From Aptenodytes patagonicus (lineage: Eukaryota; Chordata; Aves; Sphenisciformes; Spheniscidae): a stretch of 64,000 bases of DNA. The translations under genes were made by a program, and so were the position numbers. The DNA is taken from the NCBI RefSeq assembly GCF_965638725.1, contig NC_134982.1, positions 83,032,155 to 83,096,154 on the forward strand, in the 5' to 3' direction. Below, in pieces: positions 56,201-64,000 of this stretch. Below the pieces are notes generated by a model, which was not told the DNA's origin, did not search any database, and saw only the letters and a list, made by a program, of their open reading frames with translations. Every line of letters starts with the position of its first letter. The first letter of the stretch is position 1.

Positions 56201-57630
56201 CCTCTTTACAGCAACTCTGGATCTAGCTAGGGTAACAACTGGGATATTCCCTATAGCTTTTCCCATGCCACAACCTCCCTGCCCAAGCTTCAGAAAAGAC
56301 TATGAAATAGTCTGCCTCTTTGTCCATGTTTCTGAAGGTTGGATGGGGGAATAACATGTATTCCTCTTGGTCATGGTCCAGTCTTGCATACCCCATTCCT
56401 CATCCTGTACGGATATTTTCCATTTCTCTTTCCATTTCCATTTTTTTCTCCAAAAGGTTCAGAAAAGGTTCTGAATGGCCTGAGAAAATGTGTGAAATGG
56501 ACACTGATTTTAAAAAATGGCTGTTCAGAAAAGATTACATGGGTTTAGGGGCTTGACCTGTCACAAGTCTCTATTTATAGCTAAGTGATAGAGTTTCCAG
56601 AAAATCCAATTCCTAGTGGATTAAAAAAAAGGGGGGGTTTGGCACCGAGATTGCTTCATACGTATAGTATGAGCAAATATCCACAGTGGATGCAAATATC
56701 CTCAGAAGGATGGAAATTTGCCTCTGAGCTTGATGGGAATGAACTCCAATATAATACCTCTTACACCATGGTATCTTTCCACTACAATCCTACCATATAT
56801 AGTTCCTGCTTTGTTCACAGAATTTTAAAACAGGACCACAACCACTCAGGGAAAGGGATTTATTTACTCATGTCCATGGGAAAATAAGTACACCAAACTG
56901 TTCGTGAAAGCATACCACTTGTGTCCCACTTGGATAAATACCACTATATCTCATTTAGATATGGAAACAATGGGAAGCTATAAAACTTTGCATAATACAA
57001 ATATTGGTCCTCTGAAATCTTCATAGTCAGCAAGCGTAGAGTAGGAAAAAGAGTTCTCCATTTTCAAGTGGTAGAAACCAACAATGGATACAGAATGTCA
57101 AAAACTGCCTAAGAGATTACTCAAGACCAAGATATTTTTAATCAGTGGCCTCTCTGTTTTTTGGATATCCAGCTTGAGACACCATAAGTGTAGTAAATTT
57201 TCAGAAAGCCTTGAGCACCCACTCTCTGAAAAACTGGTTGCGTTAAGGTATCTGAAGATGAGCACCAAGAATTGCTGCATCCAAAATAAGTTTGCATCAG
57301 AAATCCAGATTCCCTCAAATTGGTATTTAGGGAGGACCTAGTGCTTTAGGCAGCTCTGAAAATCCTAGGCACCATGCACAGTGCATGTTTATCTCTGACA
57401 CTGGCAGATATAGGTAAACATCTTCCACCTAGACCACTGCAGATTTAGTGAAAAGAAGTATTTCAATACTTTTTTCTATTAAATCTAAGGAGGATTAACG
57501 AAATAATTCAGGGCTAGCGATACTATTTTTTTCATCAATAGTTTAAAAAACAGATGTAATTTTTAGATAAAAATGAGATGTAAGGAAATAAAGTGTTTTT
57601 TTTCTCTTCTGAGCCTTAATAGCTGGTTTC
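44282..57630. other. VCAN-HAPLN1 intergenic DNA, third part; no gene recognised
   Basis: No exon with recognisable homology was seen. A 15-bp tandem repeat lies at 45201-45237. GC-richer patches at about 45880-46120 and 55620-55830 stand out from AT-rich surroundings. The open frame at 46872-47315 (+ strand, 147 codons) has a Cys/His-rich start and hydrophobic segments but no family match that I can see. The part nearest HAPLN1 (from about 55000 up) could still belong to a long HAPLN1 3'UTR. Confidence 0.55.
45201..45237. repeat. 15-bp tandem repeat, 2.5 copies
   Basis: The unit TATAATGCCAAGAAT is repeated perfectly at 45201-45215 and 45216-45230, with a partial third copy (TATAATG) to 45237. 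Confidence 0.95.
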
Positions 57631-58686
57631 AGATTTTATTTAATAATCTTGTTCTAAGACAATAATTTTATTTTTTTTTCTAATTTTTATTTCTTGTGAT
57701 GTGTAAATAGGTAAGAAATATTAAATATTGTAATGTTCTTTCATTAAGACAATAACATTTCAAAGGCTAATGTAAAATCAAGCTGCTAAAGTTTACAATT
57801 TCTCTGACCAGCAGTTCATTTATACAACTGCCCTGAGTAGATGCTATATGCTGCTTAGCAAATGGCCTTTAAGAGTTTAAAAATAACTCAGTAAAGCTAC
57901 TCAAAGGTAATACAACACTTCTCAGGCATCTTTAATTGGAGTTAAGAAGAAAATAGGGTTTTCTCATTAGTTAATTATTCACTCCCTCATCAATGACTTA
58001 TACACAACAAAACCACAATTGAAATGTTCAGGAGAACTAATTGTGCTTGTTCTTATGCATGGAACCATGAGCTTATTTTTCAGAAAGGCAAGATTTTAAA
58101 TTGTAAAACTAGTCCTATTTTTGTTTTAGCTGCTTTTATTAAACTCTGTGCTGTTCCCATGTGAAACCAGTGAAAGCAGTTATTTTCGAACCTATGTAGT
58201 GAGGTTTTTTTTTTGCAAAACCTCACTGATCCCCTTTAACAAAAAGATTATCTTATTTCAAAATTCCTGATGTAATCAATTTGCAGTGTTTCTCAAACTG
58301 ATACAAATATGTAAAATTTGTGCTTTTAAAAGCTGCTGCTTTGAGTAGCCTTACATTCCATAATTGTGCCCTAGCTATCATCAAGCTCTATTGCATGCCC
58401 CATTCATGAAAAGTATATTTTGTTGGGATGATGTAGCTTAAAGAATTTGGCTCTAAAACTTCCTTACCTAGAGCTTCCATTAAATTATATTAATTTAAAA
58501 TATCTATGGAATGATACTTTTACAAAAATATTAAAAAAAAAATTAATGGCTTGGGTTTATGAAAATGACTCTTTACAGTAAGTAAAAAAGGTTTATCACA
58601 GTTTTGGTAACTTGCATGAGTTCATATCGAAAAGAAATCTTTCACATGTTCTTAATGAATTTAAAACGTTTGTGCTCTAGGTACTT
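57631..58686 (-). other. HAPLN1: HAPLN1 3'UTR (extent inferred)
   Basis: This AT-rich sequence lies directly downstream (- strand) of the HAPLN1 stop at 58687-58689. The first convincing poly(A) region is a cluster of three AATAAA hexamers on the - strand (57686-57691, 57667-57672 and 57635-57640), giving a 3'UTR of about 1 kb. An earlier single hexamer is at 58135-58140. HAPLN1 mRNAs in other vertebrates can carry much longer 3'UTRs, so transcription may extend further towards lower coordinates. Confidence 0.45.
57635..57691 (-). terminator. Cluster of three candidate HAPLN1 poly(A) signals
   Basis: Three TTTATT hexamers on the + strand (AATAAA on -) lie within 57 bases, about 1 kb past the HAPLN1 stop. 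Clustering favours real use, but AT-richness makes chance hexamers common here. Confidence 0.4.
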
Positions 58687-58976
58687 TCAGTTGTATGCTC
58701 TGAAACAGTAGACACCATACAGCTTGTGCTTTTTATCAGGGAAGCCTACAAAGCGAACCGCTGCTTCGTTAGGACTGCAGCGTTTCCTTGGCCTGGAGAT
58801 TGGGTAGCGGACGCTGCCGTCAGCTAGCCAGCCGGCGTCGCAGCGGTCGTACCCCAGGAGCTTCCAGGCGGCAAATATCTGGCCAACTTTAGCAATCTGA
58901 GCTCCATCCTTCAAGCATGCCTGAACGGCTTCGTCGTAGGTCAGCTTGGTCGGGTGAATTAGGTAGTAAAAACGAC
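58687..58976 (-). CDS. HAPLN1: HAPLN1 terminal coding exon, second link module (partial CDS)
   Basis: HAPLN1 (cartilage link protein) is a secreted matrix protein that locks hyaluronan to aggrecan or versican G1 domains. This exon starts with two bases of a split Gly codon (phase 1), then encodes 95 residues and a TGA stop at 58687-58689. It runs from RFYYLIHPTKLTYDEAV to LYGVYCFRAYN. It is the complete second link (PTR/HA-binding) module, with four cysteines (QAC, DRC, KRC, VYC) and the CDAGWLADGSVRYPI signature. The acceptor (CTGACTAG, - strand) has a long pyrimidine tract, and a CTAATGA branch-point-like motif lies about 28 bases upstream. A frame beginning at TTG at 58914 is only the inner part of this exon, not a start. 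The sequence is intact; paralogues HAPLN2-4 differ clearly at these positions. Confidence 0.97.
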
Positions 58977-61900
58977 CTAGTCAGAGAAAGAAGGAAAAAG
59001 GGTCATTAGCGACATGATTAAGATGATTTGATATGACAAAGGTGGTTTGAAGGGAAATGGGGATGTTCCACTGCAGAATCATATCAAACACTGGTTGATT
59101 TGGGACTGTGCAATTTGTACATTGCGCTGTTAAAAATATCTTAATTATTTGTATAGTGAGTTGATAAATATCGGGAGAAAAAAAAAAGAAGGCAAGTAGA
59201 GAATACAGACTGTTTGAACAAAAAAAAGTAGCACTATATTTATTTCTGCTAAGTTAGTGCAGCATGGCATCCCCGCCCTCACTTGCTTTCAGTGGTAACT
59301 GAACTGTTGCAACGCATATTCATCCTCAGAGGTAGAAAAACAGCAGTAAAAAGGTCGGGGGATAGGCATGATAGAAGGCACTCTGGGATTCGGAGGAGGG
59401 CACCTGTTCTGCATCTGACTTTATGGTGCCAGATGCATTTACCAACAAGGTGCCAATGACAGTGCAGTCAGATGTCTGAGGAACCCCGTAGATTTCAGGC
59501 AAAGCAGATCTCATGCAGCTGTAGCCTGCTGTCAGAGAAGGGAAATCGGTTAAACATGCAAAGCAGTGCACTTCTACCTTATGCTCCCAGCGTTAGCTTA
59601 AAACCCTTATGAGTTTTCCTTTCAGAAGCATGGCATAGCAAGATCTGGCCTTTGATAGCATTTGGGTGAGGGTGGCTGGAGGTAACACATGCAGTTTTAC
59701 TCTCTGACAAGGCGGTGACCTTGTTTCTGATTAAGTACAAGCACAATTTTATTTTTTTTTCTGTAAGAAAGCCGAGATATTGCACAGCTTCTCAGAAGCA
59801 GCGTTCGAGCCTGTGGTAGATCAAAACCATGCCTGTCATAAGTCTTCATTAGCAGCGTCAAAACCACACGCAGCAGTTCTCCAGCTCTGTTTCTCTTTAG
59901 GCATCAAAGGGTATATCCTCACCGTAAGACGGCATTGAACTGATAGTGCTGCTAAGAAAAATATGCTTCCATCTCACGGTACTGAAAACATATGCCAGCA
60001 AGTAAAGCTCAAAAAGGAAGTCTTCCCCTACTAATCCATAAGCGGCAATAATACTAACATTAATTTCATTTATCAAGGCAATATAAATTCATCGTAAGCC
60101 TTTCATTCATTATACTTAAGGTTATTTATCATCACTGATTTGACAATTAACCAAGTGCGAGGTAGAAATGGATTGCAGAGGAATAGTGTTTATTTAAAGG
60201 AATAATAATTTCCAAATAAATGCACAACTTTTCAATCTGACTGTCCTCTAAGAGGCAAGTTAGCTGAAAAACAAAGGAATTTATTAATGTGGGGATCTTC
60301 TAATTCCAGAGCACACTCTTTACTTCTTAATTAAGAATGTACTCCAGAATAATACCCTTTTTATTCCTCATAAAAAACAGGCAAACACACAAACAGAATT
60401 CTGCTCAGTTTCAGATTACTTTCTTGGTGAAAAAGAAGCAGTGAGCAAGATGAAGAGTTATGTCAGCTCCAGATCCCTGCAAAAAACACATAACTTTTTT
60501 CTAAGTGAAGAAATATCAGGCCAGATGACAATATAGAGATAATTGAATTAACTTTGTGTAAAGTTTAGAAATTGTATACCATGACAAGAACATTAAAAAA
60601 AAAAAAGGCATTTACATTGCAGCCGTGGTGGAGAAGAAATTTTTAAAAATTTCATTGGTGTCAGAGAAAATATCTGCAGTATTTCCACAGAAAACTGTTG
60701 AGAGTAGATAATCTACCCTTTTGTAAAATGCTTACTTAACTCCATTTCAGCAAGTTGAGAGCATTTACAAGGTGTTGCTAAAGAGAATGTTTATTAAGTG
60801 GAAATCTGTTCCTACTATGTTATTAGGAGGTTTCCCCAAAGCAAACAGGATTTCAGACTTAGGGGAACAGGGATTTGAACTGATAGTATGTAAACTTCAC
60901 CTAGCTTATTAGTTGCTCTTCAAACCATATGTCAATGGAATGTAATTTCCTAGGGATCTGCAGTAAGGTCAGGCTTTTGACATATGACATGAATAATAAA
61001 AACTCCTATACTCTGCCCCTTCCTTAAATAGGAGAACTTTAATAGTAAACCCCACAGGGGTGCAATGTGTATCTAGAATGTCTGATTAAATAAAATTCTG
61101 TTAATAAACTCAGTACAGATTTGCTGTTTTTCCCCTGCTAATAGGTTAGAAGGGTTCCTAACTGTTCAATCTTAGTATTTATTAATTGATGTGGAAGGAG
61201 AGGGAGGCATTAACTGTCTGTCTCTCATTAATATCTGGTAGTTGGGTCACTCCTACAGAGGATGAGCGTGCTTGATTTGACTTCTGACATCCAAATCATG
61301 GGGCAGAGGGTTTATGCAAACCTAATCAAACCCCATCTGTAATAGCTATTTTAAGCTTTTGCATGTAGCAGAACAGCTTAAAGAGGAAAACTTGAGCACT
61401 TGACCTAAATACCCTACACCTTGTGACTGTGGGATTTTGAGAGATGCACCACCCTTGGAGATTTTTCCAAGCTCAGCTCTAAATCGAGAGATTTAAGAGT
61501 AAGTTTTTATGTTGCAGCTGGGTGTACTAGACAGTGGGCCATCATTTTCAGAGGCACAGAAAGGCAGTACCACCCTATTCGCTATTTTCTGCATGAAAGT
61601 GTTAGTGCAATGCCTTCAAAAGAGGGTGCTTGGTGGAGTGCTCAGAGATGATGCCTCCATGTGCATCGAGTATCTAAGCACTGGGGCTCAGCCCTAAGAC
61701 TACTCCTGGCAGGTTACTTGCTTGCTGGGGCAGCCTCTTGCTCAACCTCATGGCTTCGATGCTGTGCGGGGGCAGCCAAGCAGCAAGCTCTGCTTGGTGG
61801 GTGGCAGCACACGTAGGAGGAACTCCAAGTGCAGGACTGCCTTTGCAGCCAGTGATCGACACGTACGCCGAAAAGCTTACGGCTGCAGAAATCAGTTAAG

Positions 61901-63105
61901 TTGTTTTACTGTGTAAAGAGCAAACTGCTCTAATTTGTGGTTTCATATGTCCATAAAAGGCATTCTCAGCAGCCAGCAGGGTGTATCTGTAGCTTGCACA
62001 ACATGTAGAACATGTAATCTGCTCAGCGGGCTCAGTTCAATATATCTTATAGCAGTAGTAAATGGTTGAGAGAGGCCATCGCTCCTCAAAATTGAAGAAC
62101 ATGTTAAAAATTTGTGATGTAAGAACAGTTTTTAAAAATCCTCTTCCAGCCCCCTCCAATATCAGCAGTGAATCTGGTGGCTCAGAAGCAACAACTTCTA
62201 AGAAATGTTATGAAATTTTCTTTTGGGGAGGTTTGCTTCTCTTTTTGGAACAATGGCTATGTGTTCCCAGCAATAAAATATTCTGAAACGGTCAAATGAG
62301 CAGTCAGCATGCATTATTCAGAGATGGCTTTCTATACCTTTCTCCCATTTAAATGGCAGAGGTGTTAGCTTATCACATGCATTACTGTAACGAACAGGTG
62401 GTTCACAGCTGCACTTTTAACATGACCCCTAAAATTTATTTTTTGTATTTTTAACTTTGTTAGCATGAGATTTTTACTTGATTCTGCTAGAGCTGATAAC
62501 GAATCAGTTATGCACTGTGGTTCTGTGTGCAAAGTATATAACAAAATGTTAATGAGCAGAAAGTGTGATACAAGCTCTACTTATACCTTTTTTTCTTTGA
62601 AATTGCTTAATTATAGAGGAGCTGATAGATATGTTTATATTTAGCTCACTTAACACTTTTCAATGCAAAAGATTCCCATTTTTTTTTCTTCAAGAAACTC
62701 ACTGTTGTCTTTCAGAGAAACCCTTTGAAATTAAGCAAAGAATAAGCACTCAGCTATACCATCATATGTTCTTTGTCTCATGCCTTTTGGGCTCTGTGGG
62801 GAAGACTGCAACAAAAGGATTTAGCTGCATTTGTTCCCCTGAATTGGTGTGTAGAAGCCCAAATTGACCTTCTAGAGGGAATGTATGGAAGAGGAGCATC
62901 CCCGTTCATTGGGGCAGGGATGGGAGAGAAATTGGGGTGGTCTGCAGCCCTTGAAAACCTTTGGATCATGGCAGATTGTCCCACCATGTGGGGCAGGAAC
63001 CTTTAGTTTTTCTAAAGAGAACATGGACCAAAGTGGCTCCTACTGTGAAGGAAAAGCAGAGGAGAAATCGGCTGTGAGGGAGCGGAGCTGAGTGCACAGA
63101 CATCA

Positions 63106-63128
63106 GGAAATTCCAACATGGAATTTCC
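63106..63128. repeat. 10-bp perfect inverted repeat beside the LTR
   Basis: GGAAATTCCA and TGGAATTTCC are separated by ACA and end 22 bases before the LTR. The element is short and its significance is unknown. Confidence 0.85.
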
Positions 63129-63145
63129 AAATTTAAGTTAGATAC

Positions 63146-63150
63146 TTCCC
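63146..63150 (+). repeat. Target-site duplication, left copy (TTCCC)
   Basis: TTCCC directly precedes the LTR's TG and is identical to 63707-63711. Confidence 0.85.
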
Positions 63151-63706
63151 TGTCCTGGTTTTGTCTGGGATAGAGTTAATTTTCTTCCTAGTAGCTGGTA
63201 CAGTGCTGTGTTTTGGATTTAGCATGAGAATGATGTGATAACACACTGATATTTTAGTTGTTGCTAAGCAGTGCTTATACTAAGTCAAGGACTTTCCGGC
63301 TTCCCATGCTCTGCCAGTGAAAAGGTGCACAAGAAGCTGGGAGGGGGCACAGCCAGGACAGCTGACCCAAACTGGCCAAAGGGACATTCCATACCATGTG
63401 CCATCATGCTCAGTACATAAACTGGGGGAAAGCTGGCCGGGGGGGCTGCTGCTCGGGGACTGGCTGGGCATCGGTCGGCGGGTGGTGAGCAATTGCATTG
63501 TGCATCACTTGCTTCGTATATTCTTTTACTCTTATTGTTATTATTAGTACTATTTTATTTTATTTCAATTATTAAACTGTTCTTATCTCAACCCATGAGT
63601 TTTCTCACTTTCACTCTTCCAATTCTCTCCCCCATCCCGCTGGGGCAGGGGGAGTGAACGAGCAGCTGCGTGGTGCTCAGTTGCCAGCTGAGGTTGAACC
63701 ACGACA
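63151..63706 (+). mobile_element. Solo LTR of an avian endogenous retrovirus (ERVL-like)
   Basis: This 556-bp element begins TGTCCTGGTT and ends AACCACGACA, which are inverted ends matching at 9 of 10 positions with the canonical TG...CA. It is flanked by a perfect 5-bp duplication (TTCCC). The start resembles a widespread bird LTR family (TGTCCTGGTTTTGTCTGGGA). Inside are a TACATAAA box at about 63413-63420 and an ATTAAA signal at 63571-63576, as expected for the promoter and poly(A) parts of an LTR. No gag, pol or env sequence adjoins it, so it is a solo LTR left by LTR-LTR recombination. It is sense on +, antisense to HAPLN1. A 5-bp duplication fits class III (ERVL-type) elements; the exact family name is not certain. 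Confidence 0.93.
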
Positions 63707-63711
63707 TTCCC
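63707..63711 (+). repeat. Target-site duplication, right copy (TTCCC)
   Basis: TTCCC directly follows the LTR's CA and is identical to the left copy at 63146-63150. Confidence 0.85.
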
Positions 63712-64000
63712 ACTTGTGCATATTCATTTTCAATAGTCTTTATCAACATGAGGAATGTAAAAGCAGGTTGGGAAACGTGTTGCCATCCAATAGTTATCTC
63801 TATGGAGGCAAAAAAATTATGTTATTTCACAATATTTTGATGGATTTAATGGATAGCATTATGCTAATATTACTCTTTGCATTGTTTTATGAAACACTTC
63901 ACTTTATATTCTTATAAACTGGTAAATTGCTGGTACTACTATTTACAAAGTGTGTGAAACATTTTCCGGTTTTTGGCTTTACCTGCACAGACACAAAACA

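Larger units (their letters stand above)
58977..64000 (-). other. HAPLN1: HAPLN1 intron upstream of the last exon (partial)
   Basis: From the acceptor at 58977-58978 to the window end no exon for the first link module or the Ig domain is visible on the - strand, so the intron is at least 5 kb and continues outside. A solo LTR lies at 63151-63706. Other open frames here (for example 59326-59571 and 62778-62987, - strand) do not match HAPLN1. Confidence 0.85.

Overview
This is vertebrate, specifically avian, nuclear DNA. The exons are short, GT/AG-flanked and widely spaced. The genome is AT-rich with little repeat content apart from CR1 LINE copies, and there is a bird-type endogenous-retrovirus solo LTR. 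No bacterial features (operons, Shine-Dalgarno sites, CRISPR) are present, and almost all open frames in the window are chance frames in non-coding DNA.

The window holds the facing 3' ends of two extracellular-matrix genes. On the + strand, positions 1-17130 carry the 3' end of VCAN (versican): the tail of a large intron, the last C-type-lectin exon (12497-12641), the sushi/CCP exon (13787-13969), the terminal coding exon (14445-14575) and a 3'UTR of roughly 1-2.5 kb with three candidate poly(A) signals. On the - strand, the terminal coding exon of HAPLN1 (link protein 1) lies at 58687-58976. It encodes the second link module. Its 3'UTR runs towards lower coordinates, and the intron upstream of it fills 58977-64000. 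The roughly 40 kb between them (about 17131-57630) shows no recognisable gene.

Versican's N-terminal G1 domain (outside this window) binds hyaluronan, and HAPLN1 locks that complex. The C-terminal lectin-CCP part seen here is the G3 end, which binds matrix partners. Tail-to-tail placement of a hyalectan gene and a link-protein gene is the known arrangement of VCAN/HAPLN1 in vertebrates.

Repeats: a 5'-truncated CR1 (10807-11506, - strand) lies in the VCAN intron. An older CR1-like relic sits near 41.9-42.1 kb. A complete solo LTR (63151-63706), flanked by a perfect 5-bp target duplication, lies in the HAPLN1 intron. There are also several homopolymer runs and short perfect tandem duplications.

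The main unexplained structures are a long imperfect hairpin at 44168-44281, a 113-codon protein-like frame with a 20-bp tandem duplication at 30.1-30.5 kb, and a C12/G18 homopolymer pair near 20.3 kb. I found no convincing new biological system; the window is mostly ordinary avian genic and intergenic DNA.
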